DNA of 64,000 bases. Source: Marmoricola sp. Its GTDB lineage: Bacteria > Actinomycetota > Actinomycetes > Propionibacteriales > Nocardioidaceae. The notes under the pieces were generated by a model, which was not told the origin of the DNA, made no database searches, and worked only from the letters and a program-made list of their open reading frames with translations. This document shows positions 28,271 to 36,731 of this stretch, piece by piece. The stretch covers positions 1 through 64,000 of the forward strand of contig JAOPYC010000090.1 of assembly GCA_025964795.1 (NCBI GenBank). Direction: 5' to 3'. The translations under genes and the position numbers were made by a program. The first letter of the stretch is position 1; every line of letters begins with the position of its first letter.

Positions 28271-29074
28271 TCAGCAGCTGAACCCCGGCTCGTCGGGCGC
28301 CACCCGGCGGAGCAGGTCGTCGAAGGCCTCGCGGAGGTCGCAGCCGCAGGCGACCGGCTTGGCGAAGGTGAGGCGCCGGTCGAGGTGGCGGCCCTCGGCG
28401 TACAGCCGCAGGACGATGCCGAAGCGGTCCATCGCAAGAGGGCGTACGTCGATGGAGTCGTCGAGGCCCTCGTGGACGGCCCTGGCGAGCGTGCGCAGCA
28501 GCCGGGTGTGGTCGAGGAGGAGGTGGGGCAGCCACTGCGACTCGAGCTCGATCATCGGGTCGGGCAGGGCGGCGCGGTACTCCTCGACCGGGATCTCGAC
28601 GGACGGGCCACCGGCCCCTGCCCCGCGCTCGCACTGCCAGGTGAGCATCACCCGGGTGGGCTGCATCCGCAGCACCGGCCCGGCGAGCTCGACGTCCTGG
28701 GGGTCGGGGCCGGCGAGGTGCTCGCGGATGCCGGCGGGGAGCGGCTCGATGGCCGGGCGCATCGGCCCGGTGAGCCGGAGGCTGCCGCGGATGCGGTCGT
28801 GCTGCGGCACCGTGGCCACGTCCACCGCGGTCACCGTGACGACCTGGGCCGGCAGCCGGGGAGCCACCCGGAAGATGGCACCGGGCGAGTCCGCCGGGGC
28901 GAGGAACAGCAGCGACCCGTCGATCCCGACCGCGTGCCGACCGACCTCGTGGGTCAGGTTGAGCACGCCGACCCGCAGCCCTGTCGCCGAGGCGATGATC
29001 GTGCGGGCCCGTTCGGCTGGGGCGAGCGAACGCCTCCCCGGCTCGGTGACGGGTCGGGTACGGGACCTGCTCAC
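28271..29074 (-). CDS. DUF2470-domain protein, predicted iron-regulated
   Basis: 267 aa. The N-terminal half resembles flavin/heme-utilisation split-barrel proteins (VGRHAVGIDGSLLFLAP, VTVTAVDVATVP). A DUF2470-like region seems to lie in the C-terminal half; that assignment is from memory. DUF2470 occurs in HugZ/HutZ-type heme-degrading proteins, so a part in heme or iron handling is plausible. A near-consensus DtxR/IdeR box lies 20 nt upstream of the GTG start and would repress it in iron-replete cells. The last residues (PVACGCDLREAF ... FSC) have a Cys cluster. Confidence 0.65.
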   Translation of the reverse strand: MSRSRTRPVTEPGRRSLAPAERARTIIASATGLRVGVLNLTHEVGRHAVGIDGSLLFLAPADSPGAIFRVAPRLPAQVVTVTAVDVATVPQHDRIRGSLRLTGPMRPAIEPLPAGIREHLAGPDPQDVELAGPVLRMQPTRVMLTWQCERGAGAGGPSVEIPVEEYRAALPDPMIELESQWLPHLLLDHTRLLRTLARAVHEGLDDSIDVRPLAMDRFGIVLRLYAEGRHLDRRLTFAKPVACGCDLREAFDDLLRRVAPDEPGFSC

Positions 29075-29093
29075 CGGAGCACCATCTCAGTCA

Positions 29094-29112
29094 TTAGGTA
29101 AGGCTAGCCTAA
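29094..29112. promoter_or_regulatory. DtxR/IdeR iron box
   Basis: TTAGGTAAGGCTAGCCTAA matches the published consensus TTAGGTTAGGCTAACCTAA at 17 of 19 positions and keeps the dyad. It lies 20 nt upstream of the DUF2470 start and 100 nt upstream of the aldehyde dehydrogenase. The DUF2470 gene is the closer and more likely target of the Fe2+-bound repressor. Confidence 0.85.
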
Positions 29113-29211
29113 CAACTTTCTACGGTCACCCCGTGGCCCGAGCCCTTGCTTCGCGGGTGCCGCTCCGACAGCCTGACCACACCATCCCGGACCCACACAC
29201 CAGGAGCACCG

Positions 29212-30645
29212 ATGAGCCAGGTCGACCTCACACCCGAGCAGGCATCCGAGGGCTCGGCGGTCTCCCCCGTCGACGCCGCCCAGCTGGTGGCGCGGTTGCG
29301 GGCGACGTACGCCGCGGGCCGGACCAGGACGCTCGGCTGGCGCCAGCAGCAGCTGGCCGCCCTGGGACGGATGCTGGTCGAGCGCGAGGACGAGCTGATC
29401 GAGGCCCTCCGGGAAGACCTCGGCCGGGCGCCGTTCGAGGCCTGGGCGGCCGACCTGCGCGCCACCGCCCGCGAGGTGGAGGACCTCCAGCGACACCTGG
29501 CCACCTGGATGAAGCCCCATCGGCAGAAGGTGCCGTGGCTCTTCCGGCCGGGCCGGGCCGACCTGATCCACGAGCCGCTCGGCGTCGTCCTGGTCATCGC
29601 GCCGTGGAACTACCCCGTGCAGCTGCTGATCGCGCCGCTCGCGGCCGCGCTGGCGGCCGGCAACGTGGTGGTGTGCAAGCCCTCCGAGGTGGCGCCGGCG
29701 ACCTCAGCTGCGATCGCCCGCATCCTGCCGCTCTACCTCGACCCCTCGGCGGTGGCCGTGGTCGAGGGCGGCATCCCGGAGACGACGGCTCTGCTCGAGC
29801 AGCGCTGGGACCACATCCTCTACACCGGGAACGGCTCGGTGGGCCGGATCGTCGCGGCGGCCGCGGCCAAGCACCTCACGCCGGTGACCCTCGAGCTCGG
29901 CGGCAAGTCACCCGTCATCGTGGCGAGGGACGCCAACGTGAAGCTGGCCGCGAGCCGGATCGCGTTCGCGAAGTTCCTCAACGCCGGACAGACCTGCGTC
30001 GCCGCCGACCACGTCTGGGTCCACGCCGACCTCGCGGAGAAGTTCCTGGCCGCGATGAGGTCGGAGATCAGCAAGCGCTACGGGTCGAACCCGCGCGCGA
30101 GCAAGGACTTCGGCCGGATCATCAACAGCCGCCACGCCCAGCGGATCAAGGACCTGCTCGACGGGCGCGGCTACGAGGTGGTCGCCGGCGGGGAGGTCGA
30201 CGTGAAGGGCAAGTACGTCGCCCCCACCGTGCTCCGCGACGTCAGCCGCGACGCAGCCGTGATGAACGAGGAGATCTTCGGCCCGGTGCTGCCGGTGCTG
30301 ACCTTCGAGGACCTCGACGAGGTGACCGACGCGATCAACGAGGGCGACAAGCCGCTGGCCCTCTACCTGTTCACGGCCTCGGACCACACCGTCGAGCAGG
30401 TGCTCGCCACCACCTCGTCGGGCGGCATGTGCGTCAACGACGCGATCAGCCACCTGCTGGTGCCGGCCCTGCCGTTCGGCGGCGTCGGCGACAGCGGGTA
30501 CGGCGCCTACCACGGCCGGTGGGGCTTCGAGACGTTCAGCCACCGCCGCGCCGTGCTGCGTCGCCCGTCGTGGCTGGTCGACGCCCCGATGCTCAACCCG
30601 CCCTACCCGAGGTGGAAGGCCCGGCTCACCCGCAAGGTGTTCTGA
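29212..30645 (+). CDS. aldehyde dehydrogenase family 3-type
   Basis: 477 aa. NAD(P)-dependent oxidation of aldehydes to acids. Catalytic Glu228 in LELGGKSP and Cys262 in NAGQTCVA are present, with APWNYPVQL, the EEIFGPVLPV cofactor block, and a C-terminal LVPALPFGGVGDSGYGAYHG typical of class 3 enzymes. The hydrophobic C-terminal tail of some membrane-bound ALDH3 proteins is absent. CAGGAGCACC precedes the ATG. Promoter region shared divergently with the iron-boxed DUF2470 gene. Confidence 0.92.
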   Translation: MSQVDLTPEQASEGSAVSPVDAAQLVARLRATYAAGRTRTLGWRQQQLAALGRMLVEREDELIEALREDLGRAPFEAWAADLRATAREVEDLQRHLATWMKPHRQKVPWLFRPGRADLIHEPLGVVLVIAPWNYPVQLLIAPLAAALAAGNVVVCKPSEVAPATSAAIARILPLYLDPSAVAVVEGGIPETTALLEQRWDHILYTGNGSVGRIVAAAAAKHLTPVTLELGGKSPVIVARDANVKLAASRIAFAKFLNAGQTCVAADHVWVHADLAEKFLAAMRSEISKRYGSNPRASKDFGRIINSRHAQRIKDLLDGRGYEVVAGGEVDVKGKYVAPTVLRDVSRDAAVMNEEIFGPVLPVLTFEDLDEVTDAINEGDKPLALYLFTASDHTVEQVLATTSSGGMCVNDAISHLLVPALPFGGVGDSGYGAYHGRWGFETFSHRRAVLRRPSWLVDAPMLNPPYPRWKARLTRKVF

Positions 30646-30649
30646 GCGT

Positions 30650-31243
30650 TCAGCCCTCGACCGTGACGGTCGCCTTGTCCGGGTAGAAGGCCAGGTGGCC
30701 CTTGATCTCGGACACCGCGTCGTAGGCCTCGTCGTACGTCCATGCGGCGTCGGTGACGGTGCCCTCCGGCGTCGCCAGCGAGAAGTAGGACGCGTCCCCC
30801 TTGAAGGGGCAGTACGTCGACGTCTCGGTGCGCGACAGCAGCGCGGGGTCGACGTCGGCGATCGGCACGTACTGCACCGGCGGGTAGGAGGCCTCCTGCA
30901 GGGTCAGCGAGGAAGTCGTGTCAGCGATGACGGTCCCACCCACGACGACCTGCACGCGGCCGGCGGTCGGCGAGATGGTGATCGGGTGGGAGGCGTCGGG
31001 GATCTTCTGCTCACGGGTCATGAGGGGGGTAACCACGTTGGCCGCCGGGGTATGCCCACGTGGCCCGGCCAACGTCTCGAGAGCCGTGCGTACGGCGTCG
31101 ACCTCTTCATCCTCGGCAAAGGCGACGCGCGCGTACACCTCGAACCCCGGCGGACCGAACCGGACCAGGTCCCACCAGGAGACGTCGGCCTGCAGCAACC
31201 ACTGCGCGGCGTCCCCGTTCTCGGCGCATCGGATGACACTCAC
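30650..31243 (-). CDS. DUF427-domain protein
   Basis: 197 aa. The C-terminal ~110 residues are a clear DUF427 domain: HPITISPTAGRVQVVVGGTVIADT, EASYPPVQYVPIADVD, and TYCPFKGDASYFSL. The N-terminal ~85 residues (MSVIRCAENGDAAQWLLQADVSWWDLVRF) form an extra, unidentified segment. Function of the family is unknown. Convergent with the aldehyde dehydrogenase, 4 nt apart. Confidence 0.85.
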   Translation of the reverse strand: MSVIRCAENGDAAQWLLQADVSWWDLVRFGPPGFEVYARVAFAEDEEVDAVRTALETLAGPRGHTPAANVVTPLMTREQKIPDASHPITISPTAGRVQVVVGGTVIADTTSSLTLQEASYPPVQYVPIADVDPALLSRTETSTYCPFKGDASYFSLATPEGTVTDAAWTYDEAYDAVSEIKGHLAFYPDKATVTVEG

Positions 31244-31296
31244 CGGATTAGTCTGGCGCAGGCTGCTCGAGCGGTCACCGGGGCAGACTCACCACG

Positions 31297-32592
31297 ATGG
31301 AGGCGAAGTTGACGACACCACCGATCGGCGCCGGGCGGGAGCGGCAGGGGGCGGTCTACCGGGCCGGCGTGCTCGGAGCGGCCCCCTCCGTCCCGGTCGA
31401 GGCCGCGCTGCTCGAGGAGCGGGCGCACGCGGTGATGTCGCGCAAGGCGTGGGCCTACGTGGCCGGCGGCGCCGGTGAGGGTACGACGATGCGGCACAAC
31501 CGGGCCGCGTTCGAGCGCTGGCGGATCGTCCCCCGGATGCTGCACGGCACGACGACCCGAGACCTCTCGACGTCGGTCCTGGGCACCGACCTGAAGGCGC
31601 CGCTGCTGATCGCCCCGGTCGGCGCGGGAGCTCTGGTCACGCCCGACAGCGATGTGCACATCGCCCGCGGAGCAGCGGCCGCCGGGACGCCGTACGTCTT
31701 CTCCTCGCAGGGCTGCAGCCCGATGGAGGAGACGGCCAAGGCGATGGGTGACGTGCCGTTCTGGTACCAGCTGTACTGGTCCACCGACGAGCCCCTGGTC
31801 GACTCGATGATCCAGCGCGCCGAGGCCTGCGGGGCCAGGGCGCTGGTCGTCACGGTGGACACTACGACGCTGGGCTGGCGGCCGAAGGACCTCAACCTCG
31901 GCTCGCTGCCGTTCGCGCAGGGAGCGGGCATCGCGCAGTACACCTCCGACCCGAGGTTCGTGGAGATCATCCGGCAGCGGATCGCCGCCGCCGGACCGGC
32001 CGAGAAGGTGAAGGTCACCGCCGCGGCGGTCCGGAGCCTGCTGGAGATCACCCGCAACTACCCGGGCCGGTTCCTCGACAACCTGCGCTCCAAGGAGCCG
32101 CGGGCGGCCGTCGAGACGTTCCTCGACATCTACTCCAACCCGGCGCTGTCGTGGGAGCACCTCGCCACCCTGCGCGGCCGTACGACGCTGCCGATCCTGC
32201 TCAAGGGGGTCCTGCACCCCGACGACGCGGCGCAGGCGCTGGAGGCCGGCGTCGACGGGCTGATCGTGTCGAACCACGGCGGCCGCCAGGTCGACCACAG
32301 CATCGCCGCGCTGGACGCGCTGGTCGGCGTCCGGGAACGCGTCGGGCCCGACGCCACGGTCCTGTTCGACAGCGGCATCCGTTCCGGCGCCGACGCGTTC
32401 CTCGCGCTGGCGCTCGGCGCGGACGCCTGCCTGATCGGGCGCCCGCACCTCTACGGCCTCGCGCTCGCGGGTGCCGACGGCGTCACCCAGGTGATCCAGA
32501 ACCTCACCGCCGAGCTGGACCTGACCATGGGCCTGGTCGGGGCCGCGAGCATCGAAGCCATCACACGGGACCTGCTGGTCGAGGCCCGCTGA
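31297..32592 (+). CDS. FMN-dependent alpha-hydroxy acid oxidase, lactate 2-monooxygenase-like
   Basis: 431 aa. TIM-barrel FMN enzyme: the YVAGGAGEGTTMRHN start, LIAPVGAGALV, QLYWSTDEPLVD, LLKGVLHPDDA, the active-site His327 in SNHGGRQVD, and the phosphate-binding DSGIRSGADAFLALALGAD. The ~60-residue loop between GWRPKDLNLG and SNPALSWEHL is longer than in glycolate oxidase and is typical of lactate 2-monooxygenase (lactate + O2 to acetate + CO2). Substrate remains inferred. Single gene. Confidence 0.87.
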   Translation: MEAKLTTPPIGAGRERQGAVYRAGVLGAAPSVPVEAALLEERAHAVMSRKAWAYVAGGAGEGTTMRHNRAAFERWRIVPRMLHGTTTRDLSTSVLGTDLKAPLLIAPVGAGALVTPDSDVHIARGAAAAGTPYVFSSQGCSPMEETAKAMGDVPFWYQLYWSTDEPLVDSMIQRAEACGARALVVTVDTTTLGWRPKDLNLGSLPFAQGAGIAQYTSDPRFVEIIRQRIAAAGPAEKVKVTAAAVRSLLEITRNYPGRFLDNLRSKEPRAAVETFLDIYSNPALSWEHLATLRGRTTLPILLKGVLHPDDAAQALEAGVDGLIVSNHGGRQVDHSIAALDALVGVRERVGPDATVLFDSGIRSGADAFLALALGADACLIGRPHLYGLALAGADGVTQVIQNLTAELDLTMGLVGAASIEAITRDLLVEAR

Positions 32593-32750
32593 CGCGTCAG
32601 TCCTGGAGCGCCTGCCGCCCGGGGACGGACAGTCCCTGGTCAACCGTGTCTAGACCTCTGGGAATCGTTCCAATCCGAGACGCTGACGGCGTCGAAGCCC
32701 CGTATGACGCACCTCACACATCGGGGGTGCGACCTATCTGGAGGCAACTC

Positions 32751-33005
32751 ATGAGTGAGACCAACCGAAGGAAGTTCCTCGCCGTCGCCGGCGCAGGAGC
32801 AGCGGCCGGAGTCGTCGGCGTCACCGCCGGCCCGGCGTTCGCGAGAGGCACCGAGCGCAGCCAGCAGGCCGCGAGGCAGACGGTCGTGGCGTACGTCGAC
32901 GACCACCGCGGCAGCAAGGTCACGCTGCTCGTCGGCGAGCGCGAGGTCGTGGTCGACGACCGCGACCTGGTCACCGCGATCCTCAACGCCGCTGGGGGTG
33001 AGTGA
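32751..33005 (+). CDS. small Tat-signal protein preceding DUF4331
   Basis: 84 aa. The Tat signal NRRKFLAVAGAGAAAGVVG ends near an AFA cleavage site (about residue 27), leaving a ~57-residue mature peptide with KVTLLVGEREVVVDDRDLV and no Cys. GGAGG lies 7 nt before the ATG. First gene of a three-gene unit with DUF4331. The 158-nt upstream gap contains a small dyad GGAATCGTTCC (32661-32671), a possible ECF-type or repressor site. No family recognised; it may be an exported partner. Confidence 0.72.
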   Translation: MSETNRRKFLAVAGAGAAAGVVGVTAGPAFARGTERSQQAARQTVVAYVDDHRGSKVTLLVGEREVVVDDRDLVTAILNAAGGE

Positions 33006-33006
33006 C

Positions 33007-34383
33007 GTGTCGTCACACCGCGAAGCCCCGGAGATCTCGAAGGACCCGGTCGCCGACGGCACGGACGTCTACGCGTTCATCAGTCCCGACAAGCCCGGCA
33101 CCGTCACGCTGATCGCCAACTTCATCCCGCTGCAGCAGCCGGACGGCGGCCCGAACTTCTACGAGTTCGGCGACGACGTGGCCTACGACATCAAGATCTC
33201 GAACAGCGGCAAGGGCACGGCCGACATCGTCTACCGGTTCCTGTTCACCACGAAGATCCGCAACTCCAAGACGTTCCTCTACAACACCGGGCCGATCAAC
33301 AACATCACCGACAGCACCTGGAACCGGCCGCAGTACTACTCGGTCTCGCGCACGGAGGCCGGCCACACCAAGCAGATGGTGTCGGGCCTCACCTGTCCCC
33401 CGGTGAACGTGGGCAAGCGCAGCACGCCCGACTACGCGAAGCTCGCCGGTCAGGCCGTGCACTCGATGGGCAACCGCCGGGTGTTCGCCGGCCAGCGCGC
33501 TGACGCGTTCCACGTCGACCTCGGCAGCATCTTCGACCTGGGTGCGCTGCGGCCGTTCAACGAGGCCCACCTGATCAAGATGCCGGAGATGAACGGTGTC
33601 AACGCGGTCCAGTCCTACAACGTGCACACGATCGCGTTGCAGCTGCCGATCTCAGACCTGAGCCGCAACGGCGACATCCCCAAGGACCGCACCAAGGCGA
33701 GTGCGGTGATCGGCGTGTGGGCGACCGCGAGCCGCCGGCAGTCGCGGATGTGGGACAAGAGCAAGGGCGCCTACGTCAGCCACGGTCCGTGGGAGCAGGT
33801 CTCCCGGCTGGGCAACCCACTGTTCAACGAGGTGCTCGTCCCGATGGCGGAGAAGGACAAGTGGAACCGGCTGGAGCCCAAGGAGGACAAGGCGTTCGCG
33901 AAGTACGTGAACAAGCCGGAGCTGCAGGGGCTCCTGCCGGCGCTGTACCCGACGGTGTTCCCCAACCTCAAGGCCTACACGAAGCCGCGGGCGGACCTGA
34001 ACGCGATCCTGCTCACCGGCATCCCCTCGGGGGTCGTCCCCGGGTTCCAGAACTACACCGGGCCCGTCGAGTCGGACATGCTCCGGCTGAACCTGGCGAT
34101 CCCACCAGCCAAGAAGCCCGACGACGGGGGCCTGGTCGCGGGCGACGCGGCGGGCTTCCCCAACGGGCGCCGGATCTCCGACGACGTGGTCACCATCGAG
34201 CTGAGGGCGATCGCCGGTGCGACCATCCCGCTGGTCGACAAGTCCTACCAGCCGGACGCCGCGGCCAGCGCCGTCACGGACGGTACGACCAACACCAATG
34301 CCCCACTGCTGAAGGGATTCCCCTACCTGGGCCTTCCCGGCGGCGGCTACCAGACGGTGCCCGGCACCACCAAGGCGTCATGA
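33007..34383 (+). CDS. DUF4331-domain protein
   Basis: 458 aa. The start SSHREAPEISKDPVADGTD is the hallmark of DUF4331, followed by YAFISPDKPGTVTLIANFIPL and NFYEFGDDVAYDIKI; much of the rest is beta-rich. GTG at 33007 is chosen because it gives this conserved start; GTG at 32998 overlaps the previous stop and adds 3 residues. It has no signal peptide of its own. Function unknown; family members are often in oxidative/light-stress or ECF-sigma loci. Its stop overlaps the next ATG by 4 nt. Confidence 0.87.
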   Translation: MSSHREAPEISKDPVADGTDVYAFISPDKPGTVTLIANFIPLQQPDGGPNFYEFGDDVAYDIKISNSGKGTADIVYRFLFTTKIRNSKTFLYNTGPINNITDSTWNRPQYYSVSRTEAGHTKQMVSGLTCPPVNVGKRSTPDYAKLAGQAVHSMGNRRVFAGQRADAFHVDLGSIFDLGALRPFNEAHLIKMPEMNGVNAVQSYNVHTIALQLPISDLSRNGDIPKDRTKASAVIGVWATASRRQSRMWDKSKGAYVSHGPWEQVSRLGNPLFNEVLVPMAEKDKWNRLEPKEDKAFAKYVNKPELQGLLPALYPTVFPNLKAYTKPRADLNAILLTGIPSGVVPGFQNYTGPVESDMLRLNLAIPPAKKPDDGGLVAGDAAGFPNGRRISDDVVTIELRAIAGATIPLVDKSYQPDAAASAVTDGTTNTNAPLLKGFPYLGLPGGGYQTVPGTTKAS

Positions 34384-34718
34384 GCGCCGCGACTGCGCAC
34401 GCCGAGAACCCCCACGCGGGGCAGGGTTCGGTGATCCTCGACATCGGCGGCGACGTGGGTGCCCTCGTGGTCACCATGCCTCCGGGGATGGAGGGGGTCG
34501 AGGTCGAGATCCGGCCGGCACACGGCTCCCCCGCGCACGCCCACCACCCGCACGTGGCGGTCGTCGACCGGCCGACCCCCGGTGGAGTGATTCCGTCGCT
34601 GGTGTTCCCGGAGGTGGAGCAGGGGCGTTACGGGCTCTACCCCAAGGGCACCGACGACCTGCGGCTGATGGTCACGGTCCTGGGTGGGGAGGTCACCTCC
34701 GCGGAGTGGACCGGCTGA
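34380..34718 (+). CDS. small His-rich protein coupled to DUF4331
   Basis: 112 aa, beta-rich. The central segment HGSPAHAHHPHVAVVDRP carries five His in 12 residues, a candidate metal-binding loop. It ends LMVTVLGGEVTSAEWTG. ATGA overlap with DUF4331 implies tight coupling, and the three genes 32751-34718 form one operon. Not recognised as a named family. The pairing suggests a dedicated accessory protein. Confidence 0.7.
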   Translation: MSAATAHAENPHAGQGSVILDIGGDVGALVVTMPPGMEGVEVEIRPAHGSPAHAHHPHVAVVDRPTPGGVIPSLVFPEVEQGRYGLYPKGTDDLRLMVTVLGGEVTSAEWTG

Positions 34719-34772
34719 GGACGCACGTCGCTACCCTTCCCGGGACCGCATCCTGCAGCCCCGGGAGAGGGA

Positions 34773-34985
34773 GTGGCATGTTCGGCGGTCGCGCAGCCGC
34801 CCTCCCACCCCACCACCGGCAAGCTCCGCTACCTGCCGCTCGCGCACCACGACCTGATCGCGGACCAGAAGTCGGTGCTGGTGTCCTTCAGCCGCAACAA
34901 CCCCGACGCCGCGAAGGTCCAGGACGACCCGTTCCTCTACCGACCGGAGTTCCTGCTCGTCACCCTTCCCCGAGCGCCTCGCTGA
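34773..34985 (+). CDS. possible small protein or remnant
   Basis: 70 aa in a frame with coding-like GC3 (KLRYLPLAHHDLIADQKSV, then DDPFLYRPEFLLVTLP). However, the best ribosome site (AGAGGGAG) serves the ATG at 34778 in another frame. This suggests either a GTG start or a frameshift near the 5' end of a decayed gene. Overlaps the 3' end of the FAD reductase by 26 nt. No family recognised. Confidence 0.3.
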   Translation: MACSAVAQPPSHPTTGKLRYLPLAHHDLIADQKSVLVSFSRNNPDAAKVQDDPFLYRPEFLLVTLPRAPR

Positions 34986-36174
34986 GGGGCGCGCGGCGGG
35001 CCAGCAGGTCTCCCCCGCGCTCGTAGTCGTCGTTGGCCTCGTGGGTCAGCACACCGACCAGCTCGCCGGCCGCGTCGGCGTACCAGACCGTGAAGGCGCC
35101 GTCCCCGTGCTCGACGACCCGGAGGTCTTCGAAGCCGTCTCCCCAGGCGGAGTACTTCAACGTGTGCTTGCCGATCTCGCTCCAGAAGCCCGGCGCGTCG
35201 GACCAGGTGTCCGGGTCGCCGGTGCCGCCCGGGCCGCTGGCTGCGGCGTTGGCGCCGACGAGCTGGCCCATCGCGATCGCGTCGCCCCAGTGCTCGACCA
35301 TCAGCGCGCGGCCCGCCACGGCGTGGTGCGCCCGCGCCACGTCGCCGGCCGCCCAGACGTGTTCCTCGCTGGTGCGCAGCTCCTCGTCGACGACCAGGCG
35401 ACCCCCCTCGATGCGCAACCCGGACTCCTCGAGGAAGTCCCTCGACTGGTCGACGCCGACAGCGGCCAGGACGAGGTCGGCCTCGAGCTCGGAGCCGTCG
35501 TCGAGGTGGACCGTGCAGGGCGCCTCGACCTGCTCGACCTGGACCCCGGTGCGCAGCTCGACCCCGGCTGCCGTCAGCCACTCGGCGATCCGCTTCCCGG
35601 CCCACTCCCCCAGCCGGGCCGCCTGAGGCGCGTCCTCCGGCGTGACGAGAGTGGTCCGGACTCCGCGGCCGGCCAGCGAGGCGGCGGCCTCGCAGCCGAT
35701 GAACCCCGACCCGACCACGACCGCCTCGCCGGCCTTGTCCACGGCCTCGACCAGCCGGCGACCGTGCTCGAGGCTGCGCAGGGCGAAGACCGCCGCCTCG
35801 GCATCCGCCCCGGGCAACGGGGTCGGGTCGGAGCCGGTGGCCAGCACCAGCCGCTCGTAGGCCAGCTCCTGACCGTCGTCGGTCCGGACGCGCTGGCGGT
35901 CGGTGTCCAGGGTCTTGACGCGGGTGCCGAGCCGGACGTCGATCCGCTCCAGGACCGCGTCGTCCTCCAGGATCGGCGTAGCCTCGCACGGCTCCTCGCC
36001 GGCCAGGACCGCCTTGGACAGCGGGGGTCGCTGGTAGGGCCGGTCCGGGTCAGCGGACACGATCCCGACGGGTCCCGGCCCACCGGCTTCGACGTACGCC
36101 GCGGCCGCGTGCAGGCCCGCAGGCCCGCTGCCGATGACGAGGAGCCCGAACGACTGGGTGGGAGTTGAGTCCAT
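34960..36174 (-). CDS. FAD-dependent NAD(P)H oxidoreductase (ferredoxin-reductase-like)
   Basis: 404 aa. Two Rossmann motifs: FAD-binding VIGSGPAGLHAAAAY at the N-terminus and NAD-binding VVGSGFIGCEAAASL near 150. Also RPPLSK after the first, the ATGSDPTPLPG loop, and VWAAGDVARA with AVAGRALMVEHWGDA near 290. A C-terminal dimerisation-like domain follows. The layout resembles rubredoxin/ferredoxin reductases and apoptosis-inducing-factor-like proteins. The electron acceptor is not encoded nearby. The ATG at 36174 gives the usual short N-terminus; longer in-frame sequence has no domain. Confidence 0.87.
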   Translation of the reverse strand: MDSTPTQSFGLLVIGSGPAGLHAAAAYVEAGGPGPVGIVSADPDRPYQRPPLSKAVLAGEEPCEATPILEDDAVLERIDVRLGTRVKTLDTDRQRVRTDDGQELAYERLVLATGSDPTPLPGADAEAAVFALRSLEHGRRLVEAVDKAGEAVVVGSGFIGCEAAASLAGRGVRTTLVTPEDAPQAARLGEWAGKRIAEWLTAAGVELRTGVQVEQVEAPCTVHLDDGSELEADLVLAAVGVDQSRDFLEESGLRIEGGRLVVDEELRTSEEHVWAAGDVARAHHAVAGRALMVEHWGDAIAMGQLVGANAAASGPGGTGDPDTWSDAPGFWSEIGKHTLKYSAWGDGFEDLRVVEHGDGAFTVWYADAAGELVGVLTHEANDDYERGGDLLARRAPLSEALGEG

Positions 36175-36237
36175 GGGCTGCCCGTACCCCGCTCGCCCGG
36201 AGTCCACCCTGACCACCTCGCCGGCTCCCGCCTCCAC

Positions 36238-36276
36238 GGTGGTTGAGGAGCGAGCGTCAGCGAGCGCCTCGAGACC
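36238..36276. repeat. Nocardioides-type REP-like element
   Basis: The segment reads GGTTGAGGAGCGAGCGTCAG then CGAGCGCCTCGAGACC. It contains the direct pair GCGAGCG and imperfect outer arms (TTGAGG.. / ..CCTCGAG). I recall such extragenic repeats in Nocardioides and related genomes, often near DUF222/HNH genes as here. Only one copy is in the window, so repetitiveness is from recollection. Confidence 0.55.
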
Positions 36277-36315
36277 CGGCGACGTACTGGTGCGGCGGGG
36301 TCCGGGTCGGTGCGG

Positions 36316-36712
36316 TCAGCAGAAGTGCTGCGGGGCTTCAGGTTTCGGCGGTGGTCGTTCCGAGTTGACGTCGACGGTGCCATGGTGGTCGCGTAGGAAC
36401 TGGTAGCCGTTTGACGCGGATGTGCTCGTTCAGGTCGACCACCGGCTTGACGATCACCTCGGTGTCCCGGTTGCCGCACAGGGCGGCCTCGGACAGGTGC
36501 CCGTAGAGCACCACCTGCCGCGGCTTCCCGGCCCCACCGCCGGCAGCCCGAAGGTCCGGTGCCAGCTGCTGCCGAGCGATCTCCCCCACCGCCATCGCCC
36601 GCCGCACGTCCACCGACTCCGTCGACCCGCCCAGCGCCAGCTGCTCGGCCTCCGCGGACAACGCGGCGTCGAAGTCGAGGGCGTCGGTCAGGTCGGGCTC
36701 GCTCTCCACCAC
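36316..36712 (-). pseudogene. remnant of a DUF222/HNH endonuclease gene (13E12-like)
   Basis: The open frame from 36712 encodes DALDFDAALSAEAEQLALGG and STESVDVRRAMAVGEIARQQ, then CGNRDTEVIVKPVVDLNEH, blocks I know from the middle of DUF222-HNH proteins. The ~30 residues normally between HLSEAA and CGN are missing. After NEHIRVK the sequence jumps, in another frame, to the family's C-terminus (GYQFLRDHHGTVDVNSERPP ending QHFC, stop 36316-36318), so the HNH motif itself is deleted. N-terminus also absent. Clearly non-functional. Confidence 0.8.
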
Positions 36713-36731
36713 CCCGGCGGTCGGGTGCAGG

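Noticed and set aside
34778-35026. ATG at 34778 with a good ribosome site
   Set aside because: The frame gives Pro/Arg-rich low-complexity sequence; coding-like sequence is in the adjacent frame, so a decayed gene or non-coding origin is likelier.
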